A DNA stretch of 64,000 nt from Ornithinicoccus hortensis (GTDB lineage: Bacteria > Actinomycetota > Actinomycetes > Actinomycetales > Dermatophilaceae). A model generated the notes under the pieces. The model searched no databases, was not told where the DNA came from, and was given only the letters and a program-made list of their open reading frames with translations. A program made the translations under genes and the position numbers. This document shows, piece by piece, positions 20,218-27,315 of the stretch (positions within the stretch are counted from its first letter, which is position 1; each line of letters starts with the position of its first letter). The stretch is taken from the NCBI RefSeq assembly GCF_006716185.1, contig NZ_VFOP01000001.1:558001-622000 (forward strand), in the 5' to 3' direction.

Positions 20218-22464
20218 TCAAGATGATCGGGCCAACTTGTCGAAGGACTCTGCCACCACCCGGGCGTAGACGTGCATCCCGGCGATGTCCGGGTGGATCC
20301 GGTCGGACTGGAGGGTCTCCGGCTCCTCGGTCATCGCGGCGTGCCAGTCGCCCACCACGGCGTTGGGGTAGTCCGCGACGACCTCGTCGATCGTCTCGTT
20401 CGACGGGGGGACGAAGGTGCTGGAGGAGTAGAGGTTCATCACCACGACCTGGCGGTCCGGGCCGAGCGTGTCGAGCACCTCGCGCAGCGCGTCGCCGTCC
20501 ACGCCGGCGTTGGTCCCGAAGTGCACGATGACGTTGTCCCGCACAGTGTCCGCCTCGAGGGCAGCCTCCAGGACGGGCATCGCGTCGCCCCACTGGCGGT
20601 TGGACTTGGCCTCGAAGGTCATCCCGGGGAAGCGGTACTCCAGGCCGTCGGCGCTGGTCACCACGAGCGAGTCGCCGATCGCGGTGATGTCCTTCCCGTC
20701 CGGCACCAGCAGGCCGTCGGCGTCCTCGGTGTACCCGAACGGGTGGTCCCCGTCCGCGGCGTCCTTCTCGTCGCTTCCCTTGTCGTCGCCTTCCTTGTCG
20801 CCGGCTTCCTTGTCCTCCTCGTCCTCCTTGGCGTCCTCCTCGGCCCGGGCCTCGTCACCCTTGTCGGACTTCGGGTCCGACCCGGAGTCCGGTCCCGCGC
20901 CGAGGGCAGCCCCGGGGCCGAAGCCGTCGCCCAGGAGGCCGCCCGATCGTTCGTCACCGGCTGCCTCGTCCGCAGCGCCGGAGTCTGCCCCGGCGTCCTC
21001 GGCGTCACCGGCCTCCTCGCCGGCGGCGGATCCGGCGTCCTCGCCGGGGACGGGGGTGCCGCCGAGGCGGGCCTCCTGCTCCTCGATCAGCTGCTGCGTC
21101 TCGGACTTGTCGGGGGCGGTGGCGACGGCCACCGCGGCGAACAGCACCAGCAAGGCCACCGTGCCCGCGAGGACCCGGGGCGCCCAGCCGTCGGACCAGG
21201 GGGCGGTCGCCCAGTCGCGCACCCGCGCCGCCGTGGCCCGGAACCCGTCCTCGCGCACCGGGGTCTCGATGAACCGGTGGGACAACTCGGACAGGACGAA
21301 GGTGACCACCAGGGCACTTGTGAGCACCAGCGCGGCCCGGACCGTGCCCTGGGCGAACGGCACCAGGGTCGCTGCGACCATCAGCACCGGCCAGTGCCAC
21401 AGGTAGATGCCGTAGGACCGCTCGCCCACCCAGACCAGGGGGCGCAGCTGCATCACCCGGCGCCACGGGCTGTCCGACTCCAGCAGCGCCGCGATCAGCA
21501 CGACCGTGGCCAGGCAGGCCAGCAGGATGCCGCCGCGGAAGGTCCACGCGGAGGAGTCGCCGAGCACCCGCATCAGGAGGACCAGGACCGCCAGGGCGCC
21601 GATCACGGCATACGGCCGCACCCGCCGCCAGGTGTCGGTGCGCAGGCCGGCCCGGTGCGGGGCGGCCCACGCGAAGGCGAGCGCCACCCCGAGCATCAGG
21701 CCGAACAGGTGGGTGTCCGTGCCGTAGTAGACCCGGGTGGCGTCGGTGCCGGGCTGGTAGAGCACCGCCATCAGCAGGGCCGAGCCGAGCCCGACGGCGG
21801 TGACCACGCCGATCCGCTGCCGTGACGTCCGGGCGAGCGCGAGCAGGACCACCAGGAGCACCGGCCAGAACAGGTAGAACTGCTCCTCCACGGCCAGCGA
21901 CCAGAAGTTCACGAAGAGCAGCGGCGAGGTGTTGTGGAAGTAGCTGGCCCCCGCACCGATCTCCAGCCAGTTGGTGGAGAAGGTCAGGGCACCGACCGCC
22001 TGGCGGCCGATCGCCACGAGCAGGTCGCCGCCGACGAGGCGGGCCGCGGCGATGCTGACCACCACGACGGTGAGCAGCGCCGGGAGCAACCGCCGGGCCC
22101 GGCGCAGCCAGAAGCGCGGCAGGTCCAGCCGACCCTTGGAGGTGAGCTCGCGGGCGAGCAGGGTGGTGATCAGGAAGCCCGAGACGACGAAGAAGATGTC
22201 GACGCCGAGGAACCCGCCGGGCAGCACCGTGGGGGTGAAGTGGAAGACCAGCACCCCGAGGATCGCCAGCGCGCGGATGCCGTCCAGTCCGGGGATCCGG
22301 CCGGGCCGGGGCCGCAGGTCGTCGGGGCCGTGGTGCCGGCGGCGCCGGGGCGCACCGCGGTCGTGCTCCGGCGTATGCCGTGGGGCGGCCTGCGGGAGGG
22401 TCGGGACGGCCGTGTCCGCCGGGGGTGCTTGTAGCGCATCGACCCGGTGAGCAGTGGTCGTCAT
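20218..22464 (-). CDS. OatA-like membrane O-acyltransferase fused to SGNH domain
   Basis: The 748-residue protein combines an acyltransferase-3 domain (about residues 60-420, roughly ten membrane helices, with GLDGIRALAILGVLVFHF supplying the conserved His) with an extracytoplasmic SGNH domain (about 580-748). SGNH motifs are visible as ITAIGDSLVV (block I), FGTNAGVD and DRIHPD (catalytic Asp/His). This is the layout of peptidoglycan or polysaccharide O-acetyltransferases. Between the domains lies an unusually long, charged linker (about 455-570) of Ala/Gly/Glu/Asp then Lys/Asp/Glu repeats. The ATG at 22464 follows GGGAGGAG. The accepted sugar is unknown. Confidence 0.9.
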   Translation of the reverse strand: MTTTAHRVDALQAPPADTAVPTLPQAAPRHTPEHDRGAPRRRRHHGPDDLRPRPGRIPGLDGIRALAILGVLVFHFTPTVLPGGFLGVDIFFVVSGFLITTLLARELTSKGRLDLPRFWLRRARRLLPALLTVVVVSIAAARLVGGDLLVAIGRQAVGALTFSTNWLEIGAGASYFHNTSPLLFVNFWSLAVEEQFYLFWPVLLVVLLALARTSRQRIGVVTAVGLGSALLMAVLYQPGTDATRVYYGTDTHLFGLMLGVALAFAWAAPHRAGLRTDTWRRVRPYAVIGALAVLVLLMRVLGDSSAWTFRGGILLACLATVVLIAALLESDSPWRRVMQLRPLVWVGERSYGIYLWHWPVLMVAATLVPFAQGTVRAALVLTSALVVTFVLSELSHRFIETPVREDGFRATAARVRDWATAPWSDGWAPRVLAGTVALLVLFAAVAVATAPDKSETQQLIEEQEARLGGTPVPGEDAGSAAGEEAGDAEDAGADSGAADEAAGDERSGGLLGDGFGPGAALGAGPDSGSDPKSDKGDEARAEEDAKEDEEDKEAGDKEGDDKGSDEKDAADGDHPFGYTEDADGLLVPDGKDITAIGDSLVVTSADGLEYRFPGMTFEAKSNRQWGDAMPVLEAALEADTVRDNVIVHFGTNAGVDGDALREVLDTLGPDRQVVVMNLYSSSTFVPPSNETIDEVVADYPNAVVGDWHAAMTEEPETLQSDRIHPDIAGMHVYARVVAESFDKLARSS

Positions 22465-22590
22465 GAGGTGGCTCCTCCCAGGCGGACCGAGACTGGTCGC
22501 GGGTCCAGCCTAGGTGGGGCCGTCCCCGTGGCTGGGAATCCGCTGGGCGTGTCACCGAACCTGCCAGGAGCGGGAGCCGCCAGGGATGCG

Positions 22591-22633
22591 CCGAGGGCGG
22601 TGGACGTCCGGTCGGGATGTCCACCGCCCTCGG
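22591..22633 (-). terminator. Strong hairpin terminator after the CwsA-like gene
   Basis: CCGAGGGCGGTGGAC (22591-22605) and GTCCACCGCCCTCGG (22619-22633) form a perfect 15-base-pair stem with a 13-base loop. It lies 20 bases beyond the stop of the leftward CwsA-like gene. There is no U-tract, as is common for actinobacterial terminators. Confidence 0.8.
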
Positions 22634-22653
22634 CGGCCGTGCTGCGGGTCGGG

Positions 22654-23508
22654 TCAGGGCAGACCGGGGCCCTTCGGGGTGTCCTTGCCGTCCTCGATGT
22701 CGTCGAGCACGTCGGTCACCTCCCGGTCGCCCAGGCCGGTCGTGGCGTCGGTGTTGGTGCCGGGCACCTCCGCCTCCTCGGCGGACAGCGGCTCCTCGGT
22801 AGCTGCCTCGGCGGCGGCCGGGGCGGCGGCCGTGTCCTTGTTCAGCGTCTCGCGCACCTGGGAGTCGACACCCGGGGCGCCACCGACGGGACGGGACCCG
22901 CTGCTGGCCGCCCACGGGTCGGTCTTGGGCGTCTGCTGCTGCTGGTTGAGGTACCAGGCGATCCCGGCGCCGGCCGCGGCCAGCAGGCCGAGGGTGAGCA
23001 GCACGCTGCCCTTGCGCCGCTTCTTCTTGGGCGCGCCGGTGACGACGGCCACCGGACCCTCCTGCTGGGCGAGCAGGTCGTTCTTGGACTCCTGGACCGA
23101 GCCGAGCCAGTCCGAGAGCTTGGGCAGCAGGTCGTCGACGATGTAGTCGTGCGCCTTGTCCACCTTGGGCCCGACGCTGTCCAGCGCCTCGTTCGCCCTC
23201 GGCACGGCCGCGTCGATGCCCTTGTCCAGCCCGTGGACCGCGCGGTCCCGGGCGTGCGCCGCGGCGGTCGCGGCACTGGCGGCGTAGGCGCCTGCCTTGG
23301 GGCCCACCTTGTCCTTGACGTCGTGGAACAGCGCAGAGTCCTGCACGTTGTGCGCGAGGTTCGAGGCCCGGTCCTGCACCGTGGATGCGGCCCGTTCACC
23401 GGCTGCTGCTGCCTTGTCGCGCAGCTGGGCAGCCTTGTCCCCCGCCTGCTGGGCGCGGTCGGCCGCAGCTGCTGCGACCTTCTCCTTCTTGCTCTTGCGG
23501 TTGAACAC
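22654..23508 (-). CDS. CwsA-like cell-wall/division protein
   Basis: The 284-residue protein has a long, Ala/Lys/Asp/Arg-rich helical region (about residues 1-150, apolipoprotein-like, coiled-coil prone). One membrane helix (SVLLTLGLLAAAGAGIAWYL, about 170-190) follows a KKKRRKG stop-transfer. An acidic, disordered tail completes it. Mycobacterial CwsA, a Wag31/CrgA partner in division, sits at the same place just before ppiA in the opposite direction, so the assignment rests on synteny and architecture; sequence identity is weak by eye. The GTG at 23508 has an AGGAGG site. A perfect hairpin terminator follows. Confidence 0.65.
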   Translation of the reverse strand: MFNRKSKKEKVAAAAADRAQQAGDKAAQLRDKAAAAGERAASTVQDRASNLAHNVQDSALFHDVKDKVGPKAGAYAASAATAAAHARDRAVHGLDKGIDAAVPRANEALDSVGPKVDKAHDYIVDDLLPKLSDWLGSVQESKNDLLAQQEGPVAVVTGAPKKKRRKGSVLLTLGLLAAAGAGIAWYLNQQQQTPKTDPWAASSGSRPVGGAPGVDSQVRETLNKDTAAAPAAAEAATEEPLSAEEAEVPGTNTDATTGLGDREVTDVLDDIEDGKDTPKGPGLP

Positions 23509-23606
23509 CGATCCTCCTGTTGTCTCGCCGTTGTCCCCCATCCTGCACTGTGCAGGCGGCAAACCTCTAGCCGAGGGGGCAGCTGCCCCCGTGCGAGGAT
23601 AACGAC

Positions 23607-24125
23607 ATGAACGTGACCTTCCAGACGAACAAGGGCGACATCAACCTCGTCCTCTTCCCCGACCACGCCCCCAAGACCGTCCGCAACTTCGTCGGACTGG
23701 CCAAGGGCGAGCTGGACTACAAGGACGACGCGGGCCGCGCCAACCCGACCCCCTACTTCGACGGCCTGGGCTTCCACCGGATCATCCCGAACTTCATGAT
23801 CCAGGGTGGCTGCCCGCTCGGTCAGGGCACCGGTGGCCCCGGCTTCGAGTTCGACGACGAGATCAGCCCGGACAAGGACTTCAGCCAGCCCTACGTGCTG
23901 GCCATGGCCAACGCCGGCAAGCGGATGGGCAAGGGCACCAACGGTTCCCAGTTCTTCATCACGACTGCGCCGACCCCCTGGCTGCAGGGCAAGCACACCA
24001 TCTTCGGCGAGGTGGCCGACGGCGCCAGCCGCGAGGTCGTGGACGCGATCGGCAACGTGCCGACCGGCCGGATGGACCGTCCGATCGACCCGGTCGTCAT
24101 CGAGAAGGTCATCGTCTCCGAGTGA
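23607..24125 (+). CDS. ppiA: Cyclophilin-type peptidyl-prolyl cis-trans isomerase
   Basis: This 172-residue cytosolic cyclophilin speeds X-Pro isomerisation. Typical motifs include FHRIIPNFMIQGG (active-site Arg and Phe), the Met/Ala-containing LAMANAGKRMGKGTNGSQFFIT and W-L-Q-G-K-H-T-I-F-G. There is no signal peptide. The ATG at 23607 lies 98 bases from the divergent CwsA-like start. The gene order cwsA-ppiA-rhomboid matches other actinobacterial origin regions. Confidence 0.96.
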   Translation: MNVTFQTNKGDINLVLFPDHAPKTVRNFVGLAKGELDYKDDAGRANPTPYFDGLGFHRIIPNFMIQGGCPLGQGTGGPGFEFDDEISPDKDFSQPYVLAMANAGKRMGKGTNGSQFFITTAPTPWLQGKHTIFGEVADGASREVVDAIGNVPTGRMDRPIDPVVIEKVIVSE

Positions 24126-24144
24126 TCCACCGCCCGGATCACCG

Positions 24145-25035
24145 ATGAGCCACAGCGACCCGGCGGCCGCACCCGTCTGCCCGCGCCACCCCGACCGGGT
24201 GGCCTACGTCCGGTGCCAGCGGTGCGGCCGCCCGGCCTGCCCCGACTGTCAGCGTCCCGCCGCCGTCGGGATCCAGTGCGTGGACTGCGTCGCCCAGGCC
24301 TCCCGGGAGGCCCCTCGCGCCACCACCCGGTTCGGCGGCACCCCGCGCCGGACGACCCGCCCGCTGGTCACCCTGGTCCTGATCGGGCTGTGCGTGCTGA
24401 CCTACCTGGGCCAGCAGCTGAACGACGAGGTGACCGTCGCGCTGTGGTTCGGACCGTGGCTCGCGGAGACGGAGCCGTGGCGCTTCCTCACGGCTGCCTT
24501 CGTGCACTCGCCCTCGGGCTTCATGCACATCGTGTTCAACATGTATGCCCTCTACCTGGTGGGCGGCTACCTGGAGCCGATGCTCGGGCGGGCCCGCTAC
24601 CTGGCGCTCTACCTGGTCAGTGCGCTGGGCGGCAGCGTGGCGGTGCTGCTGCTGGCGAGCGTCCCCGAGGGATGGTTCACCCCGACCGTGGGGGCGTCCG
24701 GCGCGGTCTTCGGGCTGTTCGGCGCCATGCTCGTGCTGAACCGGCACCTGGGGCGGGACACCACCGGGATCCTGGTGATCCTCGGGATCAACATGGTGAT
24801 CGGCTTCCTGGTGTCCGGCATCTCCTGGCAGGCGCACGTGGGGGGCGCCGTCACGGGCGTGGTCATCGCCGGGATCTACGCCCTGACCAGCAGCCGCGGA
24901 CGGGACCGCAAGTCGGTCACCCGCCGCCGGCTCGCCTGGCCCGGCCTCGCCGTCCTGGTCCTGCTGCTCGGCGCCCTGTCGGTCTGGCGGATCCACGAGG
25001 TCACCGGCACCGTCGTCTGGATGTTCGGCAGCTGA
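24145..25035 (+). CDS. Rhomboid family intramembrane serine protease
   Basis: This 296-residue membrane protein begins with a small Cys/His-rich zinc-binding domain (CPRHPDRVAYVRCQRCGRP and further Cys pairs, residues 11-52). A six-helix rhomboid core follows. The catalytic Ser lies in GASGAVFGLFG and the catalytic His in AHVGG. The HIVFNMYALY segment is typical of the family. A final hydrophobic helix, near residues 268-283, precedes the C-terminus. It starts 20 bases after ppiA and is likely co-transcribed with it. Its substrate is unknown. Confidence 0.94.
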   Translation: MSHSDPAAAPVCPRHPDRVAYVRCQRCGRPACPDCQRPAAVGIQCVDCVAQASREAPRATTRFGGTPRRTTRPLVTLVLIGLCVLTYLGQQLNDEVTVALWFGPWLAETEPWRFLTAAFVHSPSGFMHIVFNMYALYLVGGYLEPMLGRARYLALYLVSALGGSVAVLLLASVPEGWFTPTVGASGAVFGLFGAMLVLNRHLGRDTTGILVILGINMVIGFLVSGISWQAHVGGAVTGVVIAGIYALTSSRGRDRKSVTRRRLAWPGLAVLVLLLGALSVWRIHEVTGTVVWMFGS

Positions 25036-25050
25036 GTTACACCGCTGTAG

Positions 25051-25083
25051 TTATCCCCAGACCTGTGGATAGCGTGTGGATGG
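25051..25083. promoter_or_regulatory. DnaA-box-like cluster upstream of prs-like gene
   Basis: TTATCCCCA (25051-25059), TGTGGATAG (25064-25072) and TGTGGATGG (25075-25083) differ from TTATCCACA, or its inverse, by one, one and two bases. They lie in the 136-base gap between the rhomboid and PRPP synthetase genes, about 21 kb from oriC. Confidence 0.45.
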
Positions 25084-25171
25084 CGCTGCCCCCAGGGTGA
25101 CCGACAGGAGACGGCGCTAGGGTGCGGGGAGCCCGAGTGTCCCTGTGCCGACCGCCACCGAGGGGTAGTTG

Positions 25172-26155
25172 ATGCGCGAGATCGTCGTGTTCTCCGGGAG
25201 TGCCCATCCGGGTCTTGCCAAGGACATCTGCGATGGCCTGGGGGTGCGGTTGGCGCCCTCGACCATCAGCAGGTTCAGCAACGACTGCCTCCAGGCGCAG
25301 TTGCGGGCCAACTGCCGGCAACGGGACGTCTACATCGTCCAGCCGCTGGTGCGACCGACCCAGGACATGCTGATGGAGCTGCTCCTGATGGTGGATGCGG
25401 CCCGGGGTGCGTCGGCGGCCCAGATCACCGCGGTGATCCCGCACTACGCCTACGCCCGGTCGGACAAGAAGGACTCCTCGCGGATCTCCCTGGGCGGCCG
25501 CCTGGTCGCCGACCTGTTGGGCACGGCCGGCGTCGACCGGGTGCTCACCATGGCGCTGCACGCGCCCCAGGTGCACGGCTTCTTCCCGGTCCCGGTCGAC
25601 CACCTGACGGCGATCGGCGTGCTCGCCGACCACTTCCGGGGGCTGGACCTAGCCGACTCGGTGGTGGTGTCACCGGACCTGGGCAACGCCAAGACCGCAA
25701 CCCAGTTCGCGCGGCTGCTCGGCCTGCCGGTCGCGGCCGGCAGCAAGCAGCGGATGGCCGACGACAAGGTCGTCATCGACGCGATCGTCGGTGACGTCGC
25801 GGGCCGCCGCGCGATCGTGCTGGACGACGAGATCGCCACCGGGGGCTCCATCGTGGAGCTGCTGGAGCGGCTCGAGGACGCCGGGTGCACCGAGGCCGCG
25901 GTGGCCTGCACGCACGGGCTCTTCGCCGGTCCGGCGGTGGAGCGGTTGCGGAACCACCCGATGATCACGCAGGTGGTCACCACCGACACGGTGCCGGCAC
26001 CGGCGGACTGGCCAGAACTGCAGGTGCGCACGGTCGCCGACCTGTTCGCCGAGGCGATCGGGCGGATCCACGCCGGTGAGTCGGTGAGCAGCCTGTTCGA
26101 CGGGGTGGACCCGGCCTACGCCCCGCCCCAGGGGTCGCTCTTCGACCAGTCCTGA
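25172..26155 (+). CDS. Ribose-phosphate pyrophosphokinase, divergent paralogue
   Basis: This 327-residue protein has the PRPP synthetase fold: two phosphoribosyltransferase-like halves that transfer pyrophosphate from ATP to ribose 5-phosphate. The N-terminus reads REIVVFSGSAHPGLAKDI. The flexible loop is YARSDKKDSSRISLGGRLVADLL instead of the usual Y-A-R-Q-D-R-K-x-x-x-R-x-P-I-S-A-K. The PRPP-binding loop is VLDDEIATGGS instead of V-D-D-M-I-D-T-G-G-T. These changes suggest a second, specialised enzyme rather than the housekeeping copy. The ATG at 25172 follows GAGGGG. A TTG immediately before it is less likely. Confidence 0.85.
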   Translation: MREIVVFSGSAHPGLAKDICDGLGVRLAPSTISRFSNDCLQAQLRANCRQRDVYIVQPLVRPTQDMLMELLLMVDAARGASAAQITAVIPHYAYARSDKKDSSRISLGGRLVADLLGTAGVDRVLTMALHAPQVHGFFPVPVDHLTAIGVLADHFRGLDLADSVVVSPDLGNAKTATQFARLLGLPVAAGSKQRMADDKVVIDAIVGDVAGRRAIVLDDEIATGGSIVELLERLEDAGCTEAAVACTHGLFAGPAVERLRNHPMITQVVTTDTVPAPADWPELQVRTVADLFAEAIGRIHAGESVSSLFDGVDPAYAPPQGSLFDQS

Positions 26156-26162
26156 CGACGGC

Positions 26163-26420
26163 TCAGCGCCACCGGGTCGCCATGGCGAACCCCGCCATGA
26201 TCGAGCCCAGGCCGATCACCAGGTTCCAGTAGCCGATCTTGAGCGGCCAGTCGCCCGAGGTGATGTAGAAGGTGGACACCCACAGCACGCCGAAGATCAT
26301 CAGCCCACACATCACCGGGACGAACCACGGCGGGTTGGCCGCCGGTGCCTTGGCGACGTCCGGCGGCGGCTTCTCGCGGGATCGGGACTTCTTGGGCGGG
26401 CGGCCCTTGGACTCCGGCAC
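26163..26420 (-). CDS. crgA: Septation inhibitor protein CrgA
   Basis: This 85-residue protein has a basic, Pro/Lys-rich N-terminus and two membrane helices (about 32-50 and 62-80) with the NPPWFVPVM and YWNLVIGLG motifs of CrgA. CrgA acts at the septum and interacts with FtsZ/FtsQ and PBPs in relatives. The start is a GTG at 26420 with an AAGGAG site. It converges on the prs-like gene, with 7 bases between stops, and is divergent from the DUF881 gene, as in other actinobacterial origins. Confidence 0.93.
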   Translation of the reverse strand: MPESKGRPPKKSRSREKPPPDVAKAPAANPPWFVPVMCGLMIFGVLWVSTFYITSGDWPLKIGYWNLVIGLGSIMAGFAMATRWR

Positions 26421-26523
26421 GGTAACTCCTTGTCGGGTGTGGTGCCCACAGGATACGCAGGTCCCCGGGATACCCTGACCAGCGACAGTGCACGACTTCT
26501 CCGGATCGAGGGATGACGCGCCG

Positions 26524-27297
26524 ATGACCAGCGAACGGCCGGCTCGACGGCGAGGGTCCTGGCGCGTCCTGGTGCCGGTCGTCACGCTGGCCGCCGGGCT
26601 GATGTTCGGCACCTCCGCGGCGCTCGCCGACCGCACCGGGTCCGTGGAGCGCCCGACGGACCTGGCGGGGCTGATCCAGGAGCGGAACCGTGCCGTGGCC
26701 GACCTGACCCGGCAGGCCGAGGAGCTCTCCGCCGAGGTGGACGGGTTGAGCCGGGACGGCAGCACGGTCCGGCAGACCACCGCCCAGGCGGACCGGATCG
26801 CCCCGGGCGTGGGGACCCTCCCGGTGCAGGGACCGGCGCTGCGGGTGACCCTGGACGACGCCGGCTACAGCCTGGAGACCCTTCCCGAGGGCTACACGGT
26901 CGACGACGTCGTGGTGCACCAGCAGGACGTCCAGTCGGTCGTCAACGCGCTGTGGAGCGGCGGCGCCGAGGCGATGATGATCCAGGACCAGCGGATCGTG
27001 GCCACCAGCTCCGTCCAGTGCGTCGGCAACACCCTCTACCTGCAGGGCAGGGTGTACTCGCCGCCCTACTCGATCACCGCGATCGGTGACGTCGAGGGGA
27101 TGCAGCAGGCGCTGGAGGACGACCCGGTCGTGACCAACTTCCGGGGGTGGTCCCGGGCGCTCGGCCTCGGCTACCAGGTCGAGGACGTGGGGGTCCAGGA
27201 GTTCCCGGGCTACGCCGGTCCCACCCGGCCGCTGCACGCCGAGGTGATCACCCCGCGTGAGCCCACCGAGCCCACGGTCGGCCCGGTCCAGCGGTAG
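26524..27297 (+). CDS. DUF881 family protein
   Basis: This 257-residue protein has a basic N-terminus, one membrane anchor (VLVPVVTLAAGLMFGTSAALA), a short coiled coil (IQERNRAVADLTRQAEELS) and a conserved outer domain. That domain includes GPALRVTLDDA, VVNALWSGGAEAMMIQDQRI and YSPPYSITAIGD, all typical of DUF881. The genes neighbour crgA and pknB in actinobacteria. Their role is unknown but probably division- or envelope-linked. The start at 26524 is uncertain. An upstream in-frame GTG at 26488 is possible. Confidence 0.85.
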   Translation: MTSERPARRRGSWRVLVPVVTLAAGLMFGTSAALADRTGSVERPTDLAGLIQERNRAVADLTRQAEELSAEVDGLSRDGSTVRQTTAQADRIAPGVGTLPVQGPALRVTLDDAGYSLETLPEGYTVDDVVVHQQDVQSVVNALWSGGAEAMMIQDQRIVATSSVQCVGNTLYLQGRVYSPPYSITAIGDVEGMQQALEDDPVVTNFRGWSRALGLGYQVEDVGVQEFPGYAGPTRPLHAEVITPREPTEPTVGPVQR

Positions 27298-27315
27298 GTC
27301 CGAGGAGACCAGCCG

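Noticed and set aside
25051-25083. Second replication origin
   Set aside because: There are only three imperfect boxes, no AT-rich element, and a full oriC at 3956-4310.
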